Origin: Bacillus sp. CHD6a
Lineage (GTDB): Bacteria > Bacillota > Bacilli > Bacillales > Bacillaceae_I
Assembly: GCF_001293645.1 (NCBI RefSeq)
Contig: NZ_LBMD01000012.1
Span: 1 to 64,000 of the forward strand
DNA: 64,000 nt
Reading direction: 5' to 3'
The first letter of the stretch is position 1. Each line of letters starts with the position of its first letter. This document shows, in pieces, positions 43,128-52,342 of this stretch. Made by a program: the position numbers and the translations under genes. The notes below the pieces were generated by a model. The model was not told where the DNA came from. It saw only the letters and a program-made list of their open reading frames with translations, and did not search any database.

Positions 43128-43919
43128 ATGGATTGGAGAAGAACCAAAACCATTTTCATCATCACCTTCCTCATTCTGAATATATTTCTTGTTTTTCAAA
43201 TTCTTGAAAAAAGGGAGAGCAATCAGCTAGAAATCTTGGCGGAAGCTTCAATGGAAGAGCAGTTCAAGGTAGATGAAATCTCATATGGTCAATTGCCAAA
43301 GGCGCCAAACAAAGCTAGTTACATCAGTGGAAACAGCTACGTTTTTACAGAAGAGGATACTAAGAAATTGGCGGAAAATGGGCAGAAGGCGGAAATTCTA
43401 GACGACATCAATCTCATTGCAACATGGGAAGAACCAATCCCTTTACCTGAGATGAATATGATCACCAGATTAGAGACTATCTTTAAAGAAGAAATACTGT
43501 TTGGGGAGAAATATGAATTCTGGGGATTTAATCCACAAAACAGGACCCTTGTTTTCTTTCAACAGTATGATGGGAAAAATATTTATAGCAATGAAAGTGC
43601 AATGGTGGTAGCATATCTCAACGAATTAAACGAACTAATTTCTTATAAACAAACCTATATACTAGATACGGAAAAAATGGATGTAGAACAGGACGTCATT
43701 TCTGTACTGGATGCACTATATAATCTGTATAAAACAGGGGATTTGAAGCCGGGGAGCGAAGTAGGTAATGTTCAGCTTGGATATTACACCCTTGTAGACT
43801 ACACAAATTCCCATGTGCTAATCCCCACGTGGCATATTGTCGTCAATGAAAAAGAGGATTTTTACGTTAACGCGTTTGAAGGATCTGTGATAAAAAAAGA
43901 TGAACGAACATTGGAGTGA
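43128..43919 (+). CDS. walI: WalK regulator WalI (YycI)
   Basis: A 263-residue partner of WalH with the N-terminus MDWRRTKTIFIITFLILNIF, one membrane helix and an extracytoplasmic domain. The start is ATG 43128 with GGAAGGGGG upstream; the frame opens earlier (43104) inside walH without a site. It begins one base after the walH stop. Confidence 0.93.
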   Translation: MDWRRTKTIFIITFLILNIFLVFQILEKRESNQLEILAEASMEEQFKVDEISYGQLPKAPNKASYISGNSYVFTEEDTKKLAENGQKAEILDDINLIATWEEPIPLPEMNMITRLETIFKEEILFGEKYEFWGFNPQNRTLVFFQQYDGKNIYSNESAMVVAYLNELNELISYKQTYILDTEKMDVEQDVISVLDALYNLYKTGDLKPGSEVGNVQLGYYTLVDYTNSHVLIPTWHIVVNEKEDFYVNAFEGSVIKKDERTLE

Positions 43920-43925
43920 AGTGAC

Positions 43926-44720
43926 ATGAGCCTGCATTTTAGCGTGCTTGCAAGCGGCAGCACAGGAAATGCAATTTATGTCGCAACAGAGGAGCATTCT
44001 TTATTAATAGATGCTGGTTTGAGCGGCAAAAAAATGCAAGAACTGTTTAATGGGATAGGCAAAAAGATAGAAGACCTATCTGGCATTTTGGTCACACATG
44101 AGCATAGTGATCACATTAAGGGACTCGGCGTACTTGCGAGAAAGTACAAGCTCCCGATTTATGCCAATGAAAAAACTTGGAAGGCAATGGACGGCCTGGT
44201 GGGGGTCATCCCGACAGAGCAAAAATTCAACTTTGAAATAGAACAGGTGAAATCATTTGGAGGACTGGATGTTCAGTCTTTTGGTGTTTCTCACGATGCG
44301 GCAGAGCCGATGTTCTATTCTTTCCATGATGGCGATAAGAAGATTGTGGTCATCACCGACACAGGTTATGTGAGCGACAGGATGAAAGGAATCATTTCCG
44401 ATGCTGACGCTTATGTTTTTGAAAGCAATCATGATGTGCAGATGCTGCAGATGGGACACTATCCTTGGAGCATCAAACGCCGCATCTTAAGTGATGTCGG
44501 CCACGTATCCAATGAGGATGCAGCCCTAGCCATGGCAGATGTCATGGGAGACAAAACGAAGCGTATTTATTTGGCGCATTTAAGTAAAGATAATAACATG
44601 AAAGATTTAGCGAGGATGTCTGTTCAGCAAACACTTGCCACACGAGGAGTTATCGTGGGAGAACAAGTGGAGTTGTATGACACAGACCCGGACAAACCAA
44701 CCGCACTTGCTTTCGTGTAA
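43926..44720 (+). CDS. walJ: MBL-fold exonuclease WalJ (YycJ)
   Basis: A 264-residue cytoplasmic metallo-beta-lactamase-fold protein. The metal motif is [10 protein letters not shown], with LASGSTGN and DTGYVSDR also present. YycJ/WalJ homologues have exonuclease activity and are linked to DNA repair and to coordination of division with replication. It lies six bases after walI in the same operon. Confidence 0.95.
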   Translation: MSLHFSVLASGSTGNAIYVATEEHSLLIDAGLSGKKMQELFNGIGKKIEDLSGILVTHEHSDHIKGLGVLARKYKLPIYANEKTWKAMDGLVGVIPTEQKFNFEIEQVKSFGGLDVQSFGVSHDAAEPMFYSFHDGDKKIVVITDTGYVSDRMKGIISDADAYVFESNHDVQMLQMGHYPWSIKRRILSDVGHVSNEDAALAMADVMGDKTKRIYLAHLSKDNNMKDLARMSVQQTLATRGVIVGEQVELYDTDPDKPTALAFV

Positions 44721-44811
44721 AAATCTTAGGCTTAAGCGCCTTTCTTTTTGCCTTTTTTACACGATCCAGCAGACAAACGTTGGTTGTGACGTGAAAGAAA
44801 GGAAGGACAAC

Positions 44812-46065
44812 ATGGGATATTACGACAAACAAGGTCCATCGGATCACTCCAAACAAAAAGGAAACAGAGGGAAGTATATTCTCCCTGGAATGGTAGCATT
44901 GTCTCTTGGTATTTTATTACTAGTTGTAGCGTTCCCAGGACTAACAGGACGCGTGATGCCAGAGAGAAGTGACCGTCAAGCGCTTGAACAACGAGAACAG
45001 CTCCCAGAACAACCTGAATCCGGCGGGACAGCAGCGGAAATTCGAAACGTCTCTGTTAATGTAACATCAGGTGTTACAGAAGCGGTGGATAATGTCGCAG
45101 AAGCAGTCGTCGGTGTCATCAACCTGCAAAATGCCTCCTTTTGGAACGATACAGAAGCGGAAACAGACGAAGAAGGCGAAGCAGGAACAGGGTCTGGTGT
45201 TATTTATAAAAAAGAAAACGGAAGAGCCTATGTGGTAACGAACTATCATGTCATTGAAGGGGCAACGCAGGTGGAGCTGAGCTTAATTGATGGGACAAGG
45301 GTACCGGCAGAGGTACTTGGAGAAGACCCGCTCACAGATCTTGCCGTGTTGTCTATGGCAGATGAAATGGTCACAAAGGTGGCAGACTTCGGCAACTCCG
45401 ACAGCGTCCGCACAGGCGAACCTGTTATAGCCATTGGGAATCCACTTGGGCTGCAATTTTCTGGTTCTGTTACACAAGGAATCATCTCCGGAACAGACAG
45501 AAGCATTCCGGTGGATGTAAACAGAGACGGCACACCTGACTGGCATGCGGACGTTATGCAGACGGATGCAGCCATCAACCCGGGGAACAGCGGAGGAGCT
45601 TTGATTAATATCCAGGGAAAAGTCATTGGCATCAACTCGATGAAAATTGCACAGTCTGCGGTGGAAGGAATCGGCCTGGCCATTCCGGTTAACTCGGCGA
45701 TACCAATTATTAAAGACCTCGAGCAATACGGACAAGTTAAACGTCCTTACTTTGGGGTCAGCATTGGTTCATTGTCCGATGTATCCAGCTATCACTGGCA
45801 ACAGACACTGAAGCTTCCGAAAGAGGTCAGTGCAGGCGTATACATTACTGGAGTGGCACCAGGGTCTCCGGCAGCCCTTGCAGGGTTGCAGGAATACGAT
45901 GTAATCGTGGAGTTAGATGGCGAGCAGGTTCGGGATGTGATTGAGTTGCGTAAACATCTTTATAACGAAAAACAAGTCGGCGATGAAATGGACGTAACAT
46001 TTTATCGAGGGCAGGAACAGAAAACAACCACTGTAAATTTAACAGAAGATACAACCGGCGAATAG
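44812..46065 (+). CDS. htrC: HtrA-type membrane serine protease (HtrC/YyxA-like)
   Basis: A 417-residue DegP-family protease. One transmembrane helix (about 25-45) anchors an extracytoplasmic trypsin-like domain with triad VTNYHVIEG (His), LTDLAVL (Asp) and NPGNSGGAL (Ser), followed by a C-terminal PDZ domain (about 320-410). The start is ATG 44812 with GGAAGGAC upstream; the open frame reaches back into walJ but without a site. It closes the wal operon, as yyxA does in B. subtilis. Confidence 0.94.
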   Translation: MGYYDKQGPSDHSKQKGNRGKYILPGMVALSLGILLLVVAFPGLTGRVMPERSDRQALEQREQLPEQPESGGTAAEIRNVSVNVTSGVTEAVDNVAEAVVGVINLQNASFWNDTEAETDEEGEAGTGSGVIYKKENGRAYVVTNYHVIEGATQVELSLIDGTRVPAEVLGEDPLTDLAVLSMADEMVTKVADFGNSDSVRTGEPVIAIGNPLGLQFSGSVTQGIISGTDRSIPVDVNRDGTPDWHADVMQTDAAINPGNSGGALINIQGKVIGINSMKIAQSAVEGIGLAIPVNSAIPIIKDLEQYGQVKRPYFGVSIGSLSDVSSYHWQQTLKLPKEVSAGVYITGVAPGSPAALAGLQEYDVIVELDGEQVRDVIELRKHLYNEKQVGDEMDVTFYRGQEQKTTTVNLTEDTTGE

Positions 46066-46069
46066 GAGA

Positions 46070-46107
46070 AAAGGGGAGGGATAATAAAAATCTCTCCTCT
46101 TTCTGTT
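46070..46107 (+). terminator. Terminator after the wal operon
   Basis: GGGGAGGGAT can pair with ATCTCTCCTC, followed by TTTCTGTTTTC. Confidence 0.6.
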
Positions 46108-46115
46108 TTCTAACA

Positions 46116-46387
46116 TGTGGATAAATGGTATTCTAGTGAAGTTAATGAAGGAATGGAAAGGATTGTGGATAAAATGAAATGCTGTTTAGAGCATATTGAA
46201 TTAGCAATGGAAATGTACATAGATGAACACGAAGAGGCACCAATTCTAGAGATGTTACCGGAAGAAGAGAAGTTATCAACAACCTGTGAATTTTGTAAAG
46301 AAGCTGCAATATATATGGTGGGGAACTAATATTCGCCCACTAAATGTGGATAGAAATTGTTGATATGTGGATAACTTTTGTGGATAA
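46116..46387. promoter_or_regulatory. DnaA-box cluster before rlmH
   Basis: TGTGGATAA occurs at 46116-46124, 46164-46172, 46366-46374 and 46379-46387, and TGTGGATAG at 46345-46353, all in one orientation. B. subtilis has a DnaA-box cluster outside oriC near yydA, which is rlmH, so the position is conserved. The first two boxes flank the start of the small CxxH/CxxC gene. Confidence 0.85.
46174..46329 (+). CDS. CxxH/CxxC small protein
   Basis: A 51-residue protein with C4-x-x-H7 (CLEH) and C38-x-x-C41 (CEFC), probably one zinc site. It belongs to the uncharacterised CxxH/CxxC family found next to rlmH in Bacillus. The start at ATG 46174 gives the family N-terminus MKCCLEHIELAM; the frame to 46117 runs through DnaA boxes. 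No strong ribosome site is visible because the box TGTGGATAA occupies that place; GGAAAGGAT lies farther upstream. Confidence 0.8.
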   Translation: MKCCLEHIELAMEMYIDEHEEAPILEMLPEEEKLSTTCEFCKEAAIYMVGN

Positions 46388-46411
46388 ACTGTTTGCAAGG
46401 TGGTATGACAT

Positions 46412-46891
46412 GTGAATATCTCAATAATCACAATTGGAAAACTGAAAGAGAAGTATCTGAAACAAGGAATAAATGAGTACTTGAAGCGTTTAAGTGCCTA
46501 CGCAAAAATTGACATCGTGGAGCTTCCAGACGAAAAAGCACCCGAACAACTAAGCGATGCCGAAATGGAACAAGTGAAAAATAAAGAAGGCGAACGGATT
46601 CTAGGGAAAATCTCCGTTGACACCCATGTCATTGCTTTGGCGATTGAAGGAAAGCAGCGTTCTTCTGAAGAATTGGCGAAGGAAATGGACAAGCTTGCGA
46701 CCTATGGGAAAAGCAAAGTGGCGTTTGTGATTGGGGGATCTTTAGGATTGAGCGGGGACGTAATGAAGAGGGCGAATGATACGCTGTCTTTTTCAAAAAT
46801 GACATTTCCGCATCAGTTGATGAAATTGATTTTATTGGAACAGGTTTATCGTGGGTTTAGGATAAATCGGGGTGAACCGTATCATAAGTAA
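46412..46891 (+). CDS. rlmH: 23S rRNA pseudouridine-1915 methyltransferase RlmH
   Basis: A 159-residue SPOUT methyltransferase that N3-methylates pseudouridine 1915 of 23S r[13 protein letters not shown] is the knot motif, and the C-terminus [14 protein letters not shown] is the conserved active-site tail. The start is GTG at 46412 behind GCAAGGTGG. This gene is orfX in staphylococci, whose last codons are the SCC attachment site. Here too its last 21 bases are duplicated at 57210. Confidence 0.97.
   Translation: MNISIITIGKLKEKYLKQGINEYLKRLSAYAKIDIVELPDEKAPEQLSDAEMEQVKNKEGERILGKISVDTHVIALAIEGKQRSSEELAKEMDKLATYGKSKVAFVIGGSLGLSGDVMKRANDTLSFSKMTFPHQLMKLILLEQVYRGFRINRGEPYHK
46871..46891. mobile_element. 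SCC-like attachment site in rlmH (left)
   Basis: GGTGAACCGTATCATAAGTAA, the last seven codons including the stop, is repeated exactly at 57210-57230. It contains TATCATAA, the heart of the staphylococcal SCC site GAAGCATATCATAAATGA. Confidence 0.7.
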
Positions 46892-46988
46892 ATAAGGTTC
46901 AACATATGAGTACCGGTTATAAAGATCAAGATGTTAAAATAAGATGAATTGTATATAGTCTTAAGAATAATGAAGGCAATGTAACCTT

Positions 46989-47028
46989 TGGGTTCAACCT
47001 CGTCAATTGATGTGGTTGAGCCTTTTTT
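46989..47028 (+). terminator. rlmH terminator (left copy)
   Basis: GGGTTCAACC pairs with GGTTGAGCC and a T-run follows. The same hairpin is in the right repeat at about 57329-57367. Confidence 0.85.
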
Positions 47029-47054
47029 GTTTTTAAACAAGAGGAGGAGAGAGG

Positions 47055-47279
47055 ATGAGAAAAGAGCGTTTGTTAAGAAGGTTAGACGAAATTGGTTTAA
47101 GCTTAGAGAGAACACAGGGAGCGTTGTTATTGTTAGGACTTGGTTCAGTAGGAAATGAATTGGATCGCTTAGACGAATTTTCAGATTTGGACTTTTTCGT
47201 TATTGTAAAGCCTGGATATAAAAGGAGTATGGGGACGTACCCTGTGCTCCCTTTTTTAAGTCCATTTTTTTCCTCTTAA
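47055..47279 (+). pseudogene. Truncated nucleotidyltransferase gene
   Basis: The first 56 codons match the intact gene at 57396, including the nucleotidyltransferase motif GSVGNELDRLDEFSDLDFF. After KPGYK the frame runs into a GC-rich hairpin and stops. The helical C-terminal two thirds are missing, so no activity is expected. Confidence 0.9.
47223..47257. repeat. REP-like hairpin at the truncation point
   Basis: GGAGTATGGGGACGTACCC and CTGTGCTCCC form an imperfect hairpin followed by TTTTTT. The GGGGACGTACCCTGTG wording is that of REP-like elements common in Bacillaceae. The break in the nucleotidyltransferase gene is exactly at its left edge. Confidence 0.5.
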
Positions 47280-47304
47280 ATAACTACGGTGATGCTTACC
47301 ATTA
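47272..47304. mobile_element. Second, degenerate attachment-like sequence
   Basis: CCTCTTAAATAACTACGGTGA (47272-47292) matches 57194-57214 at 20 of 21 positions. What follows, GATGCTTACCATTA, resembles GAACCGTATCATAA and the SCC core. Both copies follow a T-rich terminator. It may mark the true left end of the operon-bearing element. Confidence 0.5.
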
Positions 47305-47604
47305 TGCTAAAAGGACAGAAGGTTTATTAATTATTGTTAGAGGGGTTCAAGGGTTCTTTTATTAATAATCTATACGTTTGGTTAAAAAAGTACATATAAT
47401 GTTAACAGGAGAAGGAATCCAGAAAAAGTAGCTTTTTTCCTACTTTTTCATTAACAGGTTGTGTCGAAATAAATATTAAATTGTCAGTATTTAACGACAA
47501 GAAGTAGTTCTATTTATAAGTAAATATTGTCATAATTTATTATGGAGTCTTGAAAATGAATTATTAATAATGGGAGAGGAGGTTAACAAGGAGGAAGTTA
47601 ATAA
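47305..47604. other. Gene-free stretch at the left of the island
   Basis: No gene is seen. A hairpin GAAAAAGTAG / CTACTTTTTC at about 47423-47450 could be a terminator. Confidence 0.5.
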
Positions 47605-47847
47605 ATGACAATAACTTCACATGCTCATTTACGCATGAATGAAAGAATTACGCCAATGGGGTTCAACTTTGCTCGAAAGTTTGCAAAGAATGAAATTGAA
47701 TCAGGAGTACCTAGTTTTACCACATTTAAAGACGGTAAAAGTAAAACAAAGGTAATCAACAATGGCATAATCTATATCGTTGATGACACAAATCAGTGTA
47801 ATAAGGTTGTAGTGACAGTATATCTTGAATCTGAATACCAGGAGTGA
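47605..47847 (+). CDS. Small hypothetical protein, DUF4258-like
   Basis: An 80-residue protein that begins MTITSHAHLRMNERITPMGF and ends in a beta-strand pattern (VINNGIIYIVDDTNQCNKVVVTVY). The H-x3-R-x2-E-R start and VVTVY end resemble DUF4258 and related RelE-like small proteins, but this is an impression only. AAGGAGGA precedes the ATG. A 15-codon frame (47854-47901) just downstream may be the remnant of a partner gene. Confidence 0.5.
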   Translation: MTITSHAHLRMNERITPMGFNFARKFAKNEIESGVPSFTTFKDGKSKTKVINNGIIYIVDDTNQCNKVVVTVYLESEYQE

Positions 47848-48674
47848 TGAGTAATGTTTAAGACGATTAAGAAGCTGAGAACCAATCCACCGGATGTTTA
47901 GTTGTTTTAATTAGATGTAGATCCCAGTGTATTAAGAAAAGTAAAAAAAATACTAATACGAAGTCTCTCATTATTCCTCAAGACTCCAACTAATGAATAA
48001 TGAGTAGAGAAGACAAGTATTAGTAACTAAAGTATTTGTATATCAGAATGGTAGAAAAACGTATTATAATTTTCAGAAATAACTGCTTACAATGAAGAGA
48101 AGATAAGATTTCAATATACAACCTAATAATTTGTATAAGTCTGTCCTTTTTACAGAAAAAAATATATTAATACTAACTGAATAAATTATTGGTAGATAGA
48201 TTTAATTAGATTAGAAATAGTTCTTATATCAAAATAGAAAGCCTTAGTAGATCAATTATGTCTATTAGGGCTTTTTCTTATTATCTATTTACTTTAGAGC
48301 ATATAATTGCCCTTCTAAAAAAATTAATAATAAAACTCACATAAACATTAAATACAGTTTAAGTCCAGGTATATTATACAATTATTTGAAATAATAAATA
48401 GACACTTTGGAAATCGGCTAATGTTCACATATCTCTGTCACTTCTGAAGATTATGTTGAATTCAACCTTGCTCATTTTCAAATCGTAGTGTTATAAATAA
48501 GCATTTTTTATTGAAATGAAATCAGAATGATGTTGCTAATGAAAATAATGAAATTCCCTATTTCTTACTGATAAAAATTCGGATTTCTTTTTTATGATAT
48601 TTGTTAGATTTTAAGGCTGTCTTTGTATGTTGAAAAAGATATTAATTACAATATCCTACAAAAGTACATAAGTA
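47848..48674. other. Long AT-rich non-coding stretch in the island
   Basis: About 830 bp with no convincing gene on either strand. It contains the hairpin listed at 48238. Many stop codons in all frames suggest decayed DNA or a regulatory region. Confidence 0.5.
48238..48278 (+). terminator. Hairpin with T-run in the island
   Basis: AAAGCCTTAGTAGA pairs imperfectly with TCTATTAGGGCTTT and TTTTC follows. Confidence 0.6.
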
Positions 48675-48702
48675 TCGACAAATAGTGACATGTTTCTATA
48701 AA
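48675..48702 (+). promoter_or_regulatory. Possible promoter of the dynamin-HerA operon
   Basis: TCGACA (48675-48680) and TATAAA (48697-48702) are 16 bp apart, 180 bp before the first gene. It is the best match in the region but not strong. Confidence 0.3.
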
Positions 48703-48881
48703 ATCCTTTAGTAAAATAGTAATAGAATAAAGTATAAAAATAAATGAGTGATAAATGAATTATATTTGTCTTTCTATAAGCACAAATTTATAAATACCCC
48801 AATCCGAATTTAGTAGTCGAAATAATCAAGAAAGATAGCAACCAGGTTGGCTTAGAAAAAGAAGATAGGTAGGTGATTAAA

Positions 48882-50036
48882 TTGATAGATGAAAGCAATA
48901 GTTACAAGGAAAATTGGCTAGCCATTTTATACTATTTTGCAAAAAAATATTCATCAGATTTTACGAAATCAAGGAAGTTAATCAATAATTATGCATCTAG
49001 TATTTTTTCTGAGCAAATTAATGAATCAAAGTTTATTAATCAGAAGTACACACAACTAAAAAGAAATAAGTTTTACATCCATAGATATAAAGAATATGTT
49101 GATGAATTTCCAAGATTAGTTCATGAATTTGTGATCAATCCAAAACATCCAATAAAATTAGCAAATGAAATTGATCACCTGTTGGAAAGAATAGGCTTAA
49201 ACGTCAATTCGAAAGATGGAAAATTAATAAAGAGAATAATTGTTACAGCTACCATGAGTGCGGGTAAATCAACTTTAATTAATGCCCTTATTGGAAAGAA
49301 AATAATGGAAACTAAAAACGAATCATGTACTGCTAAAACCTATGAAATCATGGAGGATCCAGAAGCTGCGGATGTTATCTGTGTTTTTCCAGATAAGCAG
49401 GTAGAGTTAAATAAAGATGTAGCGACCATTATACATAACGAAGCAAACTCGAATATTAAAATTCGGAGTAGCATGTATCACATAGGAGATAATCTCCTTT
49501 GGGAACTAATTGATACACCAGGAATTAACTCTTCTGTTGACCCTGAACATAAACAAATTACGCATGAAATGATTAAAAGAAACCAGTTTGATTTTTTACT
49601 TTATGTGATGAATGGAAATCACTTGGGAAGTAATGATGATTTAGAGCATTTACAGTTCATAAGTGAGCATGTAGATCATTCAAAAATCATTTTTATCATT
49701 AATAAAGTAGACCAGTTTCGTAAAGAACAAGATTCAATCAAAACAAGCTTTAAACAAGTGGTGAAACAACTAAAAGGACTTAAGTTTAAAAAGCCTAAAG
49801 TTTTTCCGCTTTCAGCTTATGCGTCCTATTTATTTAAAATTGAATTATTAGGACAAACCTTGGATGAAGAAGAAGAGGATGAGTTAAACCTCTATAAACG
49901 TAAATTTAATCGGAAGGAATGGGATTTATCATCTTATGGAAATTACCACCACCTTCAATTAATTGAAATAGAAAACATTTTAAAACAGTCTGGTATTGCA
50001 AATTTAGAAGCAGAACTTGTAGGAAAGGATGCATAA
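48882..50036 (+). CDS. Dynamin-like GTPase A
   Basis: About 384 residues. After a helical N-terminal ~115 residues comes a dynamin-type G domain. Numbering from the longer frame at 48873, TMSAGKST (127-134) is the P-loop, ESCTAKTYE holds the switch threonine, DTPG (214-217) is G3 and NKVD (277-280) is G4. The C-terminus is short, with no long stalk, so it is probably the smaller half of a heteromeric pair. The start chosen is TTG 48882 because AGGTGA ends five bases before it; the GTG at 48873 lies inside that site. The stop overlaps the next gene by one base (TAATG). Confidence 0.85.
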   Translation: MIDESNSYKENWLAILYYFAKKYSSDFTKSRKLINNYASSIFSEQINESKFINQKYTQLKRNKFYIHRYKEYVDEFPRLVHEFVINPKHPIKLANEIDHLLERIGLNVNSKDGKLIKRIIVTATMSAGKSTLINALIGKKIMETKNESCTAKTYEIMEDPEAADVICVFPDKQVELNKDVATIIHNEANSNIKIRSSMYHIGDNLLWELIDTPGINSSVDPEHKQITHEMIKRNQFDFLLYVMNGNHLGSNDDLEHLQFISEHVDHSKIIFIINKVDQFRKEQDSIKTSFKQVVKQLKGLKFKKPKVFPLSAYASYLFKIELLGQTLDEEEEDELNLYKRKFNRKEWDLSSYGNYHHLQLIEIENILKQSGIANLEAELVGKDA

Positions 50037-52342
50037 TGATGACAGAAATTTTTATTAAATATAATCCGTATAAACTTGAAACTGTTGTTAGAATTGATGG
50101 CGAACGAGTAGCAGATAACAGTGAACTAAATGTAGGAGATAAACGTATACAAGAGTGGGTAGAAGACCTGCCAATGTTGTTGCAAGAGGAATGTAATGAG
50201 GACAGTTTTGATTTAACCTTTCAAGGAACATTAATGGACTTTGAAGATTTACAAGAATCAGTTGAAGAAGCAAAAACAAAAGGAATTATGATTCATTTAA
50301 CCCATATTCCAGCAAAAGAAGTCACACATATGGAGTTAGCAATCGAAGAAGTATTTGATGAAATTATTCATGGCCCTATTGATGAGTTAAAAACAAAAGA
50401 CTTGCAAGATGCATTTAAGAAAGCGTTAAATAGCGAATTTGAAATTACAGTTGTAGCAACCATGAGTGCTGGAAAATCAACTTTAATTAATTCTTTGCTA
50501 CAACGTAAAATCATGCCATCGAGTCAAGAAGCATGTACAGCAACAATTGCTAGAATCAAAGATACGGATGACCCAGATTTTTTCGCAGTTGCTTATGATG
50601 ATAATGGAAATAAGGTTAAAAGCGTAAATGATGTAACACTTGAAGATATGTCAAAATTAAATGCTGATGAAAATGTCTCTACAATTCATATTGAAGGAGA
50701 CATTCCGTTTACCTCTACTGAAGAAATGTCACTAGTCTTAATTGATACACCAGGACCTAATAATTCCCGTAACGAAAACCATTTAAAAACGACTTTTAAA
50801 AACTTAGATGAATCATCAAAAGCTTTGGTATTATACATTTTAAATGCGACACAATTAGGTGTTAATGATGATTCTAAATTGCTTGACGTTGTAGCAAACA
50901 GTATGAAAGTTGGTGGAAAACAATCAAAAGATCGTTATTTATTTGTCGTTAATAAAATCGATAATTTCCGTAAAGGCGAGGATGATGTTCAACAGTCCTT
51001 AGAAAAAGTTCGAAAATACTTAGCAGATCGTGATATTCATAATCCGAATCTATTTCCAGCAGCAGCACTCCCTGCATTAGATATTAGGGAATTAATGAAA
51101 AACCCAGCTGCAATTGATGAAGATTTAGAAGACGAGATCTTAATGACTGCACGTAAACTAAACCGTAATCAACAATTACACTTAGAACATTATGCGACGT
51201 TGACATCCAGTACGAAAAAGAAAATTTTCGACCGTTTAGCCCAAGTTGATGATGGCGATATCATGAATCTAGAAACCGCTTTAATCCACTCAGGTATCCC
51301 AGCTATTGAGGAAACAATTAGATTGTATGTTGAAAAATACGCGCGCACTGCAAAAATTAAAAATGTTGTTGATACGTTCCATAAAAAGCTCGAAAGCTCT
51401 AAAGCATTTGAAGAAATGAAAAATGCCATTGCAAAGAATACAGAAAAACACGCACAAATTCGTGAGCAAATTTCTATGATTGAAGATAAATTGAATTCTG
51501 GTGAAGAGGCGCAGAAATTTAAAGAAAAAATTGAAGTGTTAGATATTTTACCTGAATTGAAGGATGAGTCGAAAAAATTCTTACGTCAACAGCAGAAGGA
51601 ATTGGATAGGTTCTTAATAGGGAAAGCCAACCAAGAATTTACGCATCACGAGGCGGAAACCTTTATCAATAACTTATCTAACCATGCAAATCAATCACAA
51701 GCGAAACTAGCAACGGAATTAGAAAAACTAATAGATACTAAATTAGTTAAAACAGCATTGTATTTATTAGAAGAATATAAAAATAAAATTGTGAGTTTAA
51801 TTGACGGTTTAGAAACAGAGGAAATTTTCCTTGAGCCATTCCAGTTAATTTCTTCAGAAATTGACTTCTCTCAAGAGAAAAATCGAATCATGGAAACAGC
51901 TAAATACACAGAACGTGTAAAAGTTGGAGAACAACAAGTTCATAATCCTAGTAGACAGGGGTTTTTTGGATTCTTTAAATTTTGGAAGCCAAAATATATA
52001 ACTGAAAATGTATACGAAAATCGCGAGAAAATTAAAGCGCATGTCATTGCAGAAGAATATGGCCTGTTAATTCAGGAACACCAACGTAACCTTGGCAAAT
52101 CTATCGAACTACATGCAAAAGAAGAACTGAAAAAATTGAAGTTTGATTATAACCGAAAGTTCGAAAAAGTAGACCAATTATTACGTGAGAAATTAAATGA
52201 ACTAACAAAATTTACAAATGATGCAGAAACGGTTCAACTATTAATTGATGAGTCGAAACAAAAACTAGTGTGGCTTGAAAAGATTGAAAGAAAAGTAAAC
52301 AATATCATTGAGATTGAGGAGGTAGCTTATGCTCTCAAATAA
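50036..52342 (+). CDS. Dynamin-like GTPase B
   Basis: A 768-residue protein. Residues 1-100 form a beta-rich domain I do not recognise (EIFIKYNPYKLETVVRIDG). The G domain has TMSAGKST (142-149), EACTATIARI with the switch threonine, DTPG (237-240) and NKID (306-309). A long helical stalk follows (about 390-768) with coiled-coil character. An aromatic, basic stretch GFFGFFKFWKPKY at about 642-654 could be a membrane-inserting paddle, as in bacterial dynamin-like proteins. The pair with gene A recalls two-gene bacterial dynamins such as the LeoABC/Eleos type. It overlaps the next gene by 14 bases. Confidence 0.88.
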   Translation: MMTEIFIKYNPYKLETVVRIDGERVADNSELNVGDKRIQEWVEDLPMLLQEECNEDSFDLTFQGTLMDFEDLQESVEEAKTKGIMIHLTHIPAKEVTHMELAIEEVFDEIIHGPIDELKTKDLQDAFKKALNSEFEITVVATMSAGKSTLINSLLQRKIMPSSQEACTATIARIKDTDDPDFFAVAYDDNGNKVKSVNDVTLEDMSKLNADENVSTIHIEGDIPFTSTEEMSLVLIDTPGPNNSRNENHLKTTFKNLDESSKALVLYILNATQLGVNDDSKLLDVVANSMKVGGKQSKDRYLFVVNKIDNFRKGEDDVQQSLEKVRKYLADRDIHNPNLFPAAALPALDIRELMKNPAAIDEDLEDEILMTARKLNRNQQLHLEHYATLTSSTKKKIFDRLAQVDDGDIMNLETALIHSGIPAIEETIRLYVEKYARTAKIKNVVDTFHKKLESSKAFEEMKNAIAKNTEKHAQIREQISMIEDKLNSGEEAQKFKEKIEVLDILPELKDESKKFLRQQQKELDRFLIGKANQEFTHHEAETFINNLSNHANQSQAKLATELEKLIDTKLVKTALYLLEEYKNKIVSLIDGLETEEIFLEPFQLISSEIDFSQEKNRIMETAKYTERVKVGEQQVHNPSRQGFFGFFKFWKPKYITENVYENREKIKAHVIAEEYGLLIQEHQRNLGKSIELHAKEELKKLKFDYNRKFEKVDQLLREKLNELTKFTNDAETVQLLIDESKQKLVWLEKIERKVNNIIEIEEVAYALK

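Larger units (their letters stand above)
46871..47223 (+). repeat. Left 353-bp direct repeat
   Basis: About 98.6% identical to 57210-57564 by eye: four substitutions and a 2-bp difference. It includes the rlmH tail, a spacer, a terminator and the first 56 codons of a nucleotidyltransferase gene. Identity begins exactly at GGTGAACC and ends at GGATATAAAA. Confidence 0.95.
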
